A stretch of 64,000 nucleotides of DNA from UBA8199 sp964507045 (GCA_964507045.1 CAZDOO010000006.1:1-64000), one strand, 5' to 3'; counted from the first letter of the stretch, positions 41,396 through 51,206 are shown. The notes: a model not told the origin generated them from the sequence alone. Numbers and translations: made by a program.

Positions 41396-42568
41396 TTACT
41401 TGAGCGAGAGAACCTGCAAGATGGACTCCGTGACGCGGTCAGGGGTGATGCCGGTCATGCAGCGAAAGTCAATAGGGCAGGTGCGGCGGAAACAGGGCGA
41501 ACATGGCGCGTCAGACTGGAGGAGCCGATGCTGGGGGGCGCCGGGCAAACCGGGCCCGGTCAGTTCCGGCGACGTGCTGCCAAAAGGGACGACGACGGGC
41601 GTGCCCAGAGCGGCGGCGACATGCATGGGCCCGCTGTCGTTGGTCAACACGACGTGGCATAGCTTGAGCAGCGCCATAAGCTGGCGCAGGGAAGTCTTTC
41701 CGGCCAGGTTGAGCACCCTGCTTCCGGCAAGCCGGGCGATCTCATCACAAACCGGCCAATCAGCCGGGCCGCCGAACGCGAGCCACAGGCAGTTCCCAAC
41801 TTGCCGGGAGACGGCACGCACGACGGCAGCGAAGCTCGCCGCCGGCCAGCGCTTCGCCGGGCCATACTCCGCGCCGGGGTTCAACCCAAGAAGAAACGTG
41901 GGTGCGGTGGGGACGGGATCCGGCAACTTGTTCCGCCATTCCGATAGGAAGACCTCCGCGGCCTGACGCATCTCCGCGGAGGTGATTTCCAGCTTCGGCG
42001 CCAGGGGCTCGGAGTTCGCCCCCAACGCGGCGGCCAGGTGAAGGTAATCATGAATCTGATGGTCTGTGCGGTGCGGCGGATGGTGGCCAGCGGCAGGCGG
42101 GCTGCCTGTGGAAACGCGGACCCGTTGGCTCACTTCACTCGCTGACCGCTTCCGCATTCGCATCTGGCCAGCGCGCGGGGCAAGCGGTTGCGTGAGAAAC
42201 CAGCTCCGCCAGGGCCGGGCGTAACCGATGCGCTGCGGAACTCGTGCCAGCCAAACTTCCAGGGCCGAACGGGGGGAGTTGGGCAGGACCAGGGCGGTTT
42301 GAAACGCCTCCGCCCGCAGCCGGCCGGCGACTGACCACAGCCCCTCGCCGGTGGAGAAGGTGATCAGGGCATCGAGGCTGGGATGGTGCTGCCAAAGGTC
42401 GGCGAGCTTCTCGGGCGCAAGCAGGGTCAAGTGCGAACCGGGCAAGGCTTCGCGGAGGCGCTGCAACGCGGGGGTGGTCATTACCGCGTCGCCCAGCCAA
42501 TTGACGCCGCGGATGAGAACGCGGCGGGGGGGGCGGACGGAAGATGATGGATGGTCGGGCACAACCAT
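41396..42568 (-). CDS. waaF: LPS heptosyltransferase II-like GT9 glycosyltransferase
   Basis: 390-residue GT9 family enzyme that adds heptose (or a similar sugar) to the LPS inner core on the cytoplasmic side. The N-terminal Rossmann domain opens with RRVLIRGVNWLGDAVMTTP; the C-terminal half has LLGLNPGAEYGPAKRWP and VVLTNDSGPMHVAAALGTP for nucleotide-sugar binding. The middle carries an Arg-rich stretch (MRMRKRSASEVSQRVRV). It ends with CPIDFRCM and a conserved Cys pair typical of the group. It lies 12 bases downstream of lpxL in an LPS operon lpxK-lpxL-waaF. Confidence 0.92.
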   Translation of the reverse strand: MVVPDHPSSSVRPPRRVLIRGVNWLGDAVMTTPALQRLREALPGSHLTLLAPEKLADLWQHHPSLDALITFSTGEGLWSVAGRLRAEAFQTALVLPNSPRSALEVWLARVPQRIGYARPWRSWFLTQPLAPRAGQMRMRKRSASEVSQRVRVSTGSPPAAGHHPPHRTDHQIHDYLHLAAALGANSEPLAPKLEITSAEMRQAAEVFLSEWRNKLPDPVPTAPTFLLGLNPGAEYGPAKRWPAASFAAVVRAVSRQVGNCLWLAFGGPADWPVCDEIARLAGSRVLNLAGKTSLRQLMALLKLCHVVLTNDSGPMHVAAALGTPVVVPFGSTSPELTGPGLPGAPQHRLLQSDAPCSPCFRRTCPIDFRCMTGITPDRVTESILQVLSLK

Positions 42569-42580
42569 GCAGGCAGTTGG

Positions 42581-43531
42581 CTACTCGGCGTCCGCGATTG
42601 TCGAGCTGCCCGAGCCCGCTGGTTGCGCCCCGCGGGCTTTAGGTGCCGGCGTAACAGGAGTTAAGGGTTTCCAGCGCCGGTGCACCCAGAACCAGTTGGC
42701 GGGGTCGCGGCGGACGGCGGCCTCGAAAGCGCCGTTTACGTCGCGCATGATGGCGGCGGTGGAACGGGGCCGGCCGTTCTCGTGGGTGGGGATATCCGCG
42801 CCCGCTTCGATGCGCCAGCGAGCCAGGCCCACCCGGTAGCAAATGCCGGTGACCAGCGCGCAGTGATAACGCAGCGCGAAGATGGCGGGCGCCGCCGAGG
42901 TGGCGCAGTCGTGGCCGAGGAAAGGCCCGCGCAGCGAGCCGCCCGACTGGTCGGATAGCAGCCCCAGGATGACGCCCTGCTGGTTCATGAAGGCCTTGAG
43001 CGCGGCCGCTTCAAACCGGCGCTCGAAGTAGCGGCAGCCCGAACGCTCGCGCAGGGATTGGAACAGGCGGTTGAGGGAAGGCTGGCGGAGCCCGCGGTAG
43101 GTCGTGGCGCATTGGTAGGCCGGCGCAAACTGGCCGAAGCGGGCATAGAGTTCGAAGTTCCCGAAGTGGCCGATGGCGCCCACGACGTTCTCCGGCTTGC
43201 GATCCCCGGGCGGTGAAAGGATGCGCGGGTTGCCCACGAACTCCACGCGCGGGCGCAGGTCTTCAAAACTCATGGCGGCAGTCTTGATGGCGCAGGCGAA
43301 ATTCTCGCCGATGCGCCGGAAGTTCTCCCGCGCCAGGGAGCGGATATCGGCCGGGGATTTCTCCGCGCCGAAGCACATCGTCAGGTTGCGCAGCGCGACG
43401 CGCCGGTGGCGCCCATCCAGCCAGTAAGCCAGCCCGCCGCCGCAACGCCCCAGGCGCGCCACCCAGATCAGCGGCAAGGCCTGCAGACAGGCCACCAGGC
43501 CGCGCGCCAGGCTATGGAGGAGTGTTTCCAT
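42581..43531 (-). CDS. lpxL: Lipid A biosynthesis acyltransferase (LpxL/HtrB family)
   Basis: 316-residue late acyltransferase of lipid A synthesis. It has an N-terminal membrane anchor (LLHSLARGLVACLQALPLIW) and the catalytic HX4E motif in IGHFGNFELYA, followed by ILGLLSDQSGGSLRGPF. It transfers an acyl chain from acyl-ACP to the Kdo-lipid IVA-type acceptor. ATG 43531 is used because it sits two bases from the lpxK stop; the upstream ATG 43561 would overlap lpxK by 28 bases. It is part of the lpxK-lpxL-waaF set. Confidence 0.93.
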   Translation of the reverse strand: METLLHSLARGLVACLQALPLIWVARLGRCGGGLAYWLDGRHRRVALRNLTMCFGAEKSPADIRSLARENFRRIGENFACAIKTAAMSFEDLRPRVEFVGNPRILSPPGDRKPENVVGAIGHFGNFELYARFGQFAPAYQCATTYRGLRQPSLNRLFQSLRERSGCRYFERRFEAAALKAFMNQQGVILGLLSDQSGGSLRGPFLGHDCATSAAPAIFALRYHCALVTGICYRVGLARWRIEAGADIPTHENGRPRSTAAIMRDVNGAFEAAVRRDPANWFWVHRRWKPLTPVTPAPKARGAQPAGSGSSTIADAE

Positions 43532-43533
43532 TG

Positions 43534-44706
43534 CTAGCGAAAGCAGATCTTGCGCACGCAATCCTGGAAATCATCCGCGCCGCGGAGAATCTTGATCTCG
43601 ACGCGCATGAAGTAAACCGGCAGGTCGCGACGGTCAATCTTCGGGAAGCGCACCGCGTCCTTTTGCGTGGTGACAATCGTCTCGGCCTGCCGCTTCTTGC
43701 TGCGATTGATGGCATTGAGGACTTCCTGCTGCGTAAACCGGTGGTGGTCCGCAAACCGCTTGGAATAGACCAGCTCCGCCCCGAGATTCACCAGGCTCTG
43801 CTCGAAGCTCTCGGGCTGCGCGATGCCGCTTAGCGACGCCACCTTGTGCCCCTTCAATGATTCGAGCGGGAGGCGCTGGCCGGTAAATACATCCTCCAGG
43901 TACAGCGGGTGATGGATGCATTCAATGATGCCGGCAGACGGATTGAGCTCGGTGATGCGCTGGCGCAGCTCGGCGGTGTTGCCGTCGCTCTTGGTAATGA
44001 AGATCGTGCTGGCGCGGGCCAGGTGCGACGGCGGCTCGCGCAAGGTGCCGCGCGGCAGCAGCCGCTCCGTGCCGAAGGGTTGCTGGCGGTCAACCAAGAC
44101 GATGTCCTGGCGCCGGCCGCGCAGTCTCCAGTACTGGAACCCGTCATCGAGCAGCAGCGTGTCGCAGCCGAACTTCTCGATCGCATACCGGCCGCTCTTG
44201 ACGCGGTCCTTGTCCACCAGCACGACCACGTCCTTGAGATTGGACGCGAGCATGTAAGGCTCGTCGCCGGCCATTTCCGAATCGAGCAGCAGCGACTTGC
44301 CGTCCGACACGACGCGCGGGGGTGTGGTGTCATTCCGGAGCAGGAGCCGCGTGAGCAGCCACTGGTGAACCGGGGCGGGCTTGGAGCGGTAGCCGCGCGA
44401 GAGAATGGCCACGTTGCGCCCCTGGTCGCGCAGCTCGCGCGCGAACTTCTCGACGACGGGGGTCTTGCCGGTGCCCCCGACCGTCAGGTTGCCGACCGCA
44501 ATCACCTGCACGCCGAGCGTGCTGTCCCGCAAAATGCGGGCATTATAGAGGAAGCGGCGGGTTCTGATGGCGGCCTCAAAGACCTTCGAGCAGCCGTAGA
44601 GCAGCGCCCGCACGACCGCCTCGCGCGGCCCGCGCCGATCCTCAACGATCACTTCCAGCAGGAAAGTCTCCAGCCTCTCGGTCCACGCACGCAGCCGCTC
44701 ACGCAT
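43534..44706 (-). CDS. lpxK: Tetraacyldisaccharide 4'-kinase
   Basis: 390-residue kinase that phosphorylates the 4' position of the lipid A disaccharide to give lipid IVA. The Walker A motif is NLTVGGTGKTPVVEKFAREL, followed by VAILSRGYRSKPAPV, and a catalytic region LLLDDGFQYWRLR with the conserved DDGFQ. The N-terminus has a hydrophobic anchor region (AIRTRRFLYNARIL). First gene of the lipid A/LPS set transcribed on the minus strand; a 79-base gap separates it from the LpxR-like gene upstream. Confidence 0.96.
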   Translation of the reverse strand: MRERLRAWTERLETFLLEVIVEDRRGPREAVVRALLYGCSKVFEAAIRTRRFLYNARILRDSTLGVQVIAVGNLTVGGTGKTPVVEKFARELRDQGRNVAILSRGYRSKPAPVHQWLLTRLLLRNDTTPPRVVSDGKSLLLDSEMAGDEPYMLASNLKDVVVLVDKDRVKSGRYAIEKFGCDTLLLDDGFQYWRLRGRRQDIVLVDRQQPFGTERLLPRGTLREPPSHLARASTIFITKSDGNTAELRQRITELNPSAGIIECIHHPLYLEDVFTGQRLPLESLKGHKVASLSGIAQPESFEQSLVNLGAELVYSKRFADHHRFTQQEVLNAINRSKKRQAETIVTTQKDAVRFPKIDRRDLPVYFMRVEIKILRGADDFQDCVRKICFR

Positions 44707-44785
44707 CTGGGATCAGTGTGTCAAAGCAAGGCCGAGAGAGCAAGTGAAGCCTCTGGCGCCTCTGGCGCGGTGGCGGATGGAACGC

Positions 44786-45889
44786 TCAGAAGAAGTAGCT
44801 GAAGGTGAGCGAACCGAACTTCGAGTATTCCTGTTGCCCCTCGAACTCCTTGCCCCAAAACATGTAGGTGAAGGATGCGAGGAAGTGGCGGCTGCCGACT
44901 GCCAGACCCACGCCCGCTGCCGGAACAAAGAAGTTCTTATCCACGCTGGGGCTGTCCTTGAAGGTGTTGCCGTCGAGGGTAATGTCGTGCAGGACCAGGT
45001 TGGCGATGCCGCCGCCATAAAGGGAGAACCCCCAACTGGACCTTGAGTCAGCGCCTTCACCTCGCCGTGGCGGGGGCATGTGGCCCATGCCACGCGCCAG
45101 CGTTACGCCGAAATCATCCGGCATGTTGTAACCGCAGCGCAAGAGCCCCCCAATCTGGCCCTGGGTGAGGGCGTTGCCCAGCCAGCCACCCACGATCGGC
45201 AACCCTTCGGCGGACCAGGCGGCTCGACGGCCTGCCAGTCGGAGTTTGTAGCGATACTCGTAAGCCAGATTCAAGATGGGCTCGTTCTGCAACTGGTAAC
45301 CCCAACCTTGGGCTTGGCCCCAGTTCCCGAGACGATGGACTTCGCGCTGCGTTTCCTCGGCCAGCGACCAGGGGCCTACGACGCCCGTGATGAACTTGAA
45401 CCCGTGGTAGGAATTCGACCGCTCCACGTGGAGCGTGAGCCCAAGGGAAAGAACCCCGGCATACGGCCGATCATTCGGATCCGGGATGGCGCGCGTGGTG
45501 TCCGACGGCGTGAACATACCCTGCGCCAAGCCATAGCCCACCGTGCGGCGTCCCTCGCCCCACGGCAACCAGTTTGCCACCGGGTCCAACCAACTGGGCC
45601 CGGTGTGGGCCAGCGAAAGCGCAACCCCGTCGGTGTAGAATTGATCGGTGCCGCCGAACGTGTCATTTTCCCAGGTGACCGACACTGACCAAAGCCGGGA
45701 TTCGGCGGAGAGCGCCGCGGAGCCAAGGTCATTAGTAGCGCCAGCGGCGTTAGCGGCCAGGAACGCCAGCACCACGCCCGGCACACCAGCCAAGAGGAAT
45801 CTCACCGCAGACGCTTTATCCCGTCCACAGTCAAACTGGTGAAGAGCAGAGCTGGCCTCTGCCGGGTTGCATCGCTGGCACGCAATCAT
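44786..45889 (-). CDS. LpxR-like outer-membrane lipid A 3'-O-deacylase family (DUF2219)
   Basis: About 367 residues with a hydrophobic export signal (VRFLLAGVPGVVLAFLAANA). Family signatures are WENDTFGGTDQFYTDGVALS and PNDRPYAGVLSLGLTLHVER, and the protein ends in FSYFF, a C-terminal aromatic residue as expected for outer-membrane beta-barrels. LpxR in Salmonella removes the 3' acyloxyacyl group from lipid A; this protein belongs to that barrel family but activity is not proven. The start is uncertain: ATG 45949 has GAGGTG upstream, ATG 45889 is used here, and a GTG directly at the signal peptide is also possible. It adjoins lpxK, which supports a lipid A role. Confidence 0.78.
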   Translation of the reverse strand: MIACQRCNPAEASSALHQFDCGRDKASAVRFLLAGVPGVVLAFLAANAAGATNDLGSAALSAESRLWSVSVTWENDTFGGTDQFYTDGVALSLAHTGPSWLDPVANWLPWGEGRRTVGYGLAQGMFTPSDTTRAIPDPNDRPYAGVLSLGLTLHVERSNSYHGFKFITGVVGPWSLAEETQREVHRLGNWGQAQGWGYQLQNEPILNLAYEYRYKLRLAGRRAAWSAEGLPIVGGWLGNALTQGQIGGLLRCGYNMPDDFGVTLARGMGHMPPPRRGEGADSRSSWGFSLYGGGIANLVLHDITLDGNTFKDSPSVDKNFFVPAAGVGLAVGSRHFLASFTYMFWGKEFEGQQEYSKFGSLTFSYFF

Positions 45890-46065
45890 TTGTCTTCTTT
45901 GGTTCGCATAATATGGAGTCTCGGCCGGAAGGACAGCCCTCATTTTCATTGCCGCACCTCGACCGCCATGCGGCTCCGCGGCGCATTGGCGGCCAGTCCT
46001 CCGGGAAACCGGCGGGTTCAATCTTTGCTCGGCTTGGCGAGGCGATTCCGCTATGCTTGGAGCGC

Positions 46066-47736
46066 ATGATACGTTTGGACGCAATCGGGCGGCTGGAACG
46101 GAATGCCCGGCGGGTGGCGGAAGTATGCAGCGTGGCGGCCAAATACGGGCTGGCCGACTGGCTCAAAGGCCTCCATTACGCCCGCCTTCAGGAGTGGTTG
46201 CAGACAACGGACGGGCAAGCGATTAGCACGCTGAGTGCGCCGGAGCGGTTCCGGCTGGCTTTGACCGAGCTGGGCACCACTTTCATCAAGCTCGGCCAAA
46301 TGCTCAGCACCCGCCCGGATGTGGTCGGTGAGGAACTGGCGCTTGAACTCGAGCGCCTTCAAAGCAGCGTGCCGGCCGATCCGCCGGAGGTGATCACGGC
46401 GCGGGTGGAATTGGAACTCGGCAAGCCGCTCCATGAGCTCTTCCGGCAATTCGATGCCACCGCCTTTGCTTCCGCGTCGGTGGCCCAGGTTCACCGGGCG
46501 CGCCTGCCCACCGGCGAACAGGTGGTGGTTAAAGTGCAACGCGCCAAAATTGAAAAGGAAATCCAGGCGGACCTCTCCATTCTCGCCGGCCTGGCCGAGC
46601 TGGCCGAAGAGCATGTGAGCGCGCTCAAGATCTATGGGCCGGTGGCGCTGGTCCGGCAGTTGCAGCGAACCCTCTTGGCCGAACTCGACTTCGCCCACGA
46701 ACGGCGCAACCTCGAAGAGTTCCGCCGCAACTTTGCGGCTGACCGGACGGTTCATTTCCCGCTGCCCTGGCCGGAGTATTCGAGCCGGCGCGTACTGACC
46801 ATGGAATGCCTGCAAGGCATTTTGGGCTCGGACCTGGACCAACTCAAAGCCGCGAAGGTGGATCTGCAGGCGTTTGCGCGGCGGGGAGCCAACTTGTACC
46901 TGGAGATGATCTTCCGTGATTCGTTTTACCATGCCGACCCGCATCCGGGGAACCTGATGCTGTTGCCGGACGCCGTGGTGGGTGTGCTCGACTGCGGCAT
47001 GACCGGCCGTTTGGATGAGACCTTGCGCGAGGAGATCGAGAGCATGGTCTTGGCGGTGGTGCAAAAGGATTCTACCGCCTTGACGGACGCGGTATGGAAT
47101 CTGAGCGTCCTGCCGCCAATTTGCCTGCGGGATGAGCTTCAGGCCGACCTGGCAGAGTTTGTGGCTGAATACACTGGCCCATCCCTGCTTGACTTCGACC
47201 TGAAAGGCGCGCTCCGGAATCTGACGGACATCATCCACCGGCACCACATTCTGCTGCCCGCCCGCGCGTCGCTGTTGCTGCGAACGCTGATTCTGCTGGA
47301 GGGCACCGCCCAGCGGCTCCACCCGGAGTTCAGCATGGTGGAACTGATCGAGCCTTTCTATAGCCGCGCAGCAGGCCGCCGGCTCTCCCCCAAACGCCTC
47401 GCGTTGCGCCTGCAGCGGGCCTATCGCGACTGGGACCGGCTGCTGCAGGCGCTGCCACGGGCCTTGAACGATACGCTGCAGCGCATGCGCGTCGGGCGCT
47501 TCAGCGTTCACCTGGATCACCGGCACCTGGATCAGATTGTCAACCGCCTGGTCCTGGGGATCCTGACCGCCTCCCTGTTCTTAGGCTCTTCGCTGCTATG
47601 GAGCATGAAAGCGCCGCCTTTGCTCTTCGGAGTCTCCATCTTCGGCGCAGTAGGCTATGGGCTGGCGCTGTTCCTGGGGTGGCGCCTCTTCCGGGCAATC
47701 AGAAAGTCCGGCAAGCTGGACTCTGACTCTCCGTAG
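46066..47736 (+). CDS. ABC1/UbiB-family atypical kinase
   Basis: 556-residue membrane-associated protein-kinase-like ATPase. The KxGQ region reads TFIKLGQMLSTRPD, the A-rich loop region is ASASVAQVHRARL, the lysine is in EQVVVKVQRAKI, the catalytic loop is DSFYHADPHPGNLM, and the DFG equivalent is LDCGMTGRLD. Two transmembrane helices lie at the C-terminus (about 490-550, VLGILTASLFLGSSLLW). The family supports ubiquinone or isoprenoid-quinone synthesis and lipid homeostasis. Here it may serve menaquinone supply for respiration, which is inference. The ATG at 46066 has GGAG four bases upstream and matches the family N-terminus; longer in-frame starts exist. Divergent from the LpxR-like gene. 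Confidence 0.92.
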   Translation: MIRLDAIGRLERNARRVAEVCSVAAKYGLADWLKGLHYARLQEWLQTTDGQAISTLSAPERFRLALTELGTTFIKLGQMLSTRPDVVGEELALELERLQSSVPADPPEVITARVELELGKPLHELFRQFDATAFASASVAQVHRARLPTGEQVVVKVQRAKIEKEIQADLSILAGLAELAEEHVSALKIYGPVALVRQLQRTLLAELDFAHERRNLEEFRRNFAADRTVHFPLPWPEYSSRRVLTMECLQGILGSDLDQLKAAKVDLQAFARRGANLYLEMIFRDSFYHADPHPGNLMLLPDAVVGVLDCGMTGRLDETLREEIESMVLAVVQKDSTALTDAVWNLSVLPPICLRDELQADLAEFVAEYTGPSLLDFDLKGALRNLTDIIHRHHILLPARASLLLRTLILLEGTAQRLHPEFSMVELIEPFYSRAAGRRLSPKRLALRLQRAYRDWDRLLQALPRALNDTLQRMRVGRFSVHLDHRHLDQIVNRLVLGILTASLFLGSSLLWSMKAPPLLFGVSIFGAVGYGLALFLGWRLFRAIRKSGKLDSDSP

Positions 47737-47867
47737 ATCTCCCGCCCCTGGTTGCCGCACCCCAAGGCGCGGCCAGCGGCTCCGGCACGTTCAACGCCTC
47801 GCCAGCGGGGTCCAAACCGGACTCCGCAACCTGCCCGCCCCGTTGAATGTGTTTAAAGACGGATCCT

Positions 47868-50800
47868 TCACTGGCTGCAAACCGCCGCCGTGAATTCGTA
47901 TTTGCCGCTTTCGACCTCGAACCAGGCTCGTCCGTCTTCGAACCGGAGGAATCGGACGCCTCGGGCCCGCGCGGCTGGTATTCCGCGTTCCTTGACGCTG
48001 GCGGCATCGGCGGCGGGAAGGGCGACCGTAGCACTCGTGTTCGCGGGAATCGAGACCTCCAGCGTGAATCTGGCGCCCTTGCGTTTCCAGCGGCTCGTGA
48101 TGCGGCCATGGATGGAATCATAATCCGCATTCGCCCAGGTCACACCGCCGCCAGGACGCGGCACGATGGTGAAGTGCTTCCAGCCGGGCTGGTTGTTGTC
48201 CGGGTTCAGCCCCCCGACGTTCCGCCATAACCACTCTCCCACCGCTCCAAAGGCCCAGTGGTTGAAGGAATTCATCCCCGGGTCCTGGAAGCCGCGGCCT
48301 TTGACATAGCAGTCCCAGCGCTCCCAGATGGTCGTCGCGCCGTTATCGAGCATATACAGCCACGAGGGGAACGTGCGGTTGGTGACGAGTTGCCAGGCCA
48401 CCGGCTCGTGGTTGTAGCGCGTCAACTCGATCAGCGCCCGGTGGGTGGCTTGGATGCCGGTGGAGAGGTGCCCTTGATACTTGTGGATGCCCTCCACCAA
48501 CCGCTGGGCGGCTTGCGCGCGCTGGTCTTCCGGCAGCAGGCCGAAATGCAGCGCCAGCGCATAACCGGCCTGCGTGTCCCCCTCAAGCCGGCCATCCGCC
48601 CGAACGAATCGGCGGTTAAAGGCCGCTTTGGTTTGCTGGAACAACTCTTCGTAGCGCCGGGCTTCTTCCGGACGGCCCAGCACGCCGGCCATGCGGGAAA
48701 CAAGCTCGGTCGAGTGGGCGAAAAATGCTGTGGCAAAAAGCTCTTTGGGCACTGAGCCGCCTCGCGTGGGCCAGCCAGCCTGCTTGATCTCATCACCGTT
48801 GACCCAGTCGTTGTAGTCATTGTTGCGCCCGCGCTCCCATATCAACCCGGGGTTGAGGCGGTGAATGTAATCCACCCAGCGGCAGGCCGATTCAAAACTC
48901 TCCGCCAGCAACCGCGCATCGGCATAGTTTTCGTAAGCCCGCCAGGGCACGATGACTCCGGCGTCTCCCCACGCCGGCACCCCCGAGAATTGATTGTTCG
49001 GGTTGCCGGGATGCGGTGCGAAATCCGGGAAACGGCCGTCGTCGGCCTGGTCGTCGCGGATGTCTTGCGTCCACTTGGAAATGAACGCGGCGAGATCATA
49101 ATTGAACATCGCCGTTTGCGCGAACGCTTGAATGTCGCCCATCCAGCCGAGGCGCTCGTCCCGCTGCGGACAGTCATTGGGCGAACTCATGAGGTTGGCG
49201 CGTGCAGTCCAGAGCACGTTGCGCATCAGCCGGGTGAGGGAAGGATCGGAACACTCAAAGCGCCCGACCAGCGGGGACGCCGAATGAAACACCCGCCCCA
49301 CCGCGGAATGCTTTGTCGGAGGCGACGCCAGGCCGCTCAATTCCAAATAGCGAAAACCATGGTAAGTGAACCGCGGCTCATAGCTGAACTTCCCATCCGC
49401 CGCGGGCAGATAGCGGTCCACCTGGGGCGCTCCACGCAGATTACCGGTGTAAAGCGTCCCGTCGTCCTGGAGCACTTCGCCGTGGCGGAGGGTCACCATT
49501 TGACCCGCAGTTCCCCGTCCGCGAATGCGGCACCAGCCGACCATGTTCTGGCCGAAATCAAGAATGAACACCCCGGGCTTGGGTTCGCTGACCTTAAGGC
49601 ACGGCAACTCCTGCTCGATCTGGATGGGCTCGTTTCGTTGCCACACAAGCTGTCTTGAATCAAGCGGCAACACGCTCACGGGAGTCCAGTCCCGGTGATC
49701 GAAGCCGGGCATGTCCCATCCCGGCATCTCCCGCGTCGCGTCATAAGTCTCCCCGTCATAGATGCCGGCGGAGCGGAGCGGTCCCCCGGTGGTGCTCCGC
49801 CACGACTCATCCGTGGTCACGGTTTGGCGGGTGCCATCCGCCAGTTCCAGTTCGAGTTGGAGCAGGAACTGCGGAAATGTGCCATAGGCGAAACGGCCCA
49901 CGATCATGAGGCGCCCGGCATACCACCCTTCACCCAGCAGGGCGCCGATGGCGTTCTCGCCCGGACGCAAGAGGCGGGTGACATCGTAGGCCTGGTATTG
50001 CACCCGTTTGCGATAGCTTGTCCATTCCGGAGCCAGCAACTGCTCGCCCACCCGCTGGCCATTGAGGTGGAGTTCATACAGGCCCAGCGCCGTAACATAC
50101 GCCATCGCGCGCCGCACCGGCTGGAGGACCTTGAACTCCTTGCGGGTCATCATCGCCGGCAGCGTGCCCGGACCGCCTCCCGGCGGGACGCTGACGAGCA
50201 CGCCATCCGTCAGATTCAGCTTGGCCCAGGCGCCGCCTTCGATCGAATCGGATGCCAGGACCTTTGTCTTCTGCGCCAGATTCGTCTCTCCACTCAAGAC
50301 CTCCATCTCGGCCAGCGCAAAGGCGAAATTCGTCCCGTCGCGTTTTGGCAACTCCGTGACCAGTAGCCGCACAAACCGGCCCGTCGCCTGCGGGAAGCGA
50401 TACCGGGGCGCGTTCGTGCCTGGATTCCGCTCCCTCTCCCCGGCGGTTCGGTCCACCAGCACTCGGGCATCCGAAAAGTCCGGCTGCTGCGCCACCTCCA
50501 GCCTGAACCGCCGCGGGAACAGGAAACCGGGCGTGTCTGGCTGGAAATCATAAGGCCGGGCTGGAAACAAGCGCACGGCATCGAAAGAGCGCGGCGCGCC
50601 CAGGTCCACGCCCACCCATTTGGCGGTATCGGCGCGGCTCGCCACCTCGCTATGGTAACCATTGAGCGGATCCCGCCGGACGAAATTCGTCATGGAAGCC
50701 GTATCGGCAATCCACCGCGCCTGCCAATCCGAGCGGCTCAACAACCCCATTTCCCAATACGCGGGCCGGCTCCAGGCCGACGGCTTCCCCGCCCGGTCCC

Positions 50801-51206
50801 ACGCCCGGACTTTCCACCACGCCCGCAGGCGTGAAGTGAGCGGCTTGCCCCCGTAGCTCACCTGCGCGCTCTGACTGGAGCCAACCTTGCCCGAGTCCCA
50901 CAAATCTCCCCGGTCGCGCGCGAGCGTCTCGGGCGACGACGCCACGAGGATTTGATAAGCCGTCTGTTGCTGCCCCCGCTGCTCGGAGATGAGAACCCAA
51001 CTCATCCGCGGACACGCCAGGTCCAGGCCGACGGGATTGACGCGATACTCGCAACGCAGGTCGGACATGTTCAGGGATGGTTCCGCCGCGCAAGCCGGCG
51101 ACCAGGCGCTCAACGTTGCCACCCAGAGGACGCAGATCGCGCGGGAATAGGGACGAACCCGACTGAGGACAGGAAGGATTACGGCTATCAAAATGCAGGT
51201 GCTCAT
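47868..51206 (-). CDS. Secreted alpha-L-rhamnosidase (GH78) with inserted discoidin-like domain
   Basis: 1112-residue exported enzyme (signal peptide around SRAICVLWVATLSAWSPACA). It starts with the GH78 N-terminal domain (LRCEYRVNPVGLDLACPRMS). A discoidin/F5-8C-like carbohydrate-binding module is inserted at about residues 170-320 (AKWVGVDLGAPRSFDAVRLF; RFRLEVAQQPDFSDARVLVD). The GH78 beta-sandwich and (alpha/alpha)6 barrel follow, with the catalytic motif NDCPQRDERLGWMGD and WDCYVKGRGFQDPGMNSF. It releases L-rhamnose from plant or microbial polysaccharides. L-rhamnose feeds lactaldehyde-producing BMCs in related bacteria, but the BMC here carries a DeoC rather than a rhamnulose-phosphate aldolase, so that link is not supported. 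Confidence 0.95.
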   Translation of the reverse strand: MSTCILIAVILPVLSRVRPYSRAICVLWVATLSAWSPACAAEPSLNMSDLRCEYRVNPVGLDLACPRMSWVLISEQRGQQQTAYQILVASSPETLARDRGDLWDSGKVGSSQSAQVSYGGKPLTSRLRAWWKVRAWDRAGKPSAWSRPAYWEMGLLSRSDWQARWIADTASMTNFVRRDPLNGYHSEVASRADTAKWVGVDLGAPRSFDAVRLFPARPYDFQPDTPGFLFPRRFRLEVAQQPDFSDARVLVDRTAGERERNPGTNAPRYRFPQATGRFVRLLVTELPKRDGTNFAFALAEMEVLSGETNLAQKTKVLASDSIEGGAWAKLNLTDGVLVSVPPGGGPGTLPAMMTRKEFKVLQPVRRAMAYVTALGLYELHLNGQRVGEQLLAPEWTSYRKRVQYQAYDVTRLLRPGENAIGALLGEGWYAGRLMIVGRFAYGTFPQFLLQLELELADGTRQTVTTDESWRSTTGGPLRSAGIYDGETYDATREMPGWDMPGFDHRDWTPVSVLPLDSRQLVWQRNEPIQIEQELPCLKVSEPKPGVFILDFGQNMVGWCRIRGRGTAGQMVTLRHGEVLQDDGTLYTGNLRGAPQVDRYLPAADGKFSYEPRFTYHGFRYLELSGLASPPTKHSAVGRVFHSASPLVGRFECSDPSLTRLMRNVLWTARANLMSSPNDCPQRDERLGWMGDIQAFAQTAMFNYDLAAFISKWTQDIRDDQADDGRFPDFAPHPGNPNNQFSGVPAWGDAGVIVPWRAYENYADARLLAESFESACRWVDYIHRLNPGLIWERGRNNDYNDWVNGDEIKQAGWPTRGGSVPKELFATAFFAHSTELVSRMAGVLGRPEEARRYEELFQQTKAAFNRRFVRADGRLEGDTQAGYALALHFGLLPEDQRAQAAQRLVEGIHKYQGHLSTGIQATHRALIELTRYNHEPVAWQLVTNRTFPSWLYMLDNGATTIWERWDCYVKGRGFQDPGMNSFNHWAFGAVGEWLWRNVGGLNPDNNQPGWKHFTIVPRPGGGVTWANADYDSIHGRITSRWKRKGARFTLEVSIPANTSATVALPAADAASVKERGIPAARARGVRFLRFEDGRAWFEVESGKYEFTAAVCSQ

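Noticed and set aside
46051..47526. 491-codon minus-strand frame opposite the ABC1 kinase gene
   Set aside because: The plus strand carries all ABC1 motifs. The antisense product is Gln/Arg-rich with no family.
47868..51206. Rhamnosidase as evidence for a rhamnose/fucose (PVM-type) microcompartment
   Set aside because: The BMC operon carries DeoC and RpiB but no fuculose/rhamnulose-phosphate aldolase or lactaldehyde enzymes, and the rhamnosidase is more than 42 kb away.
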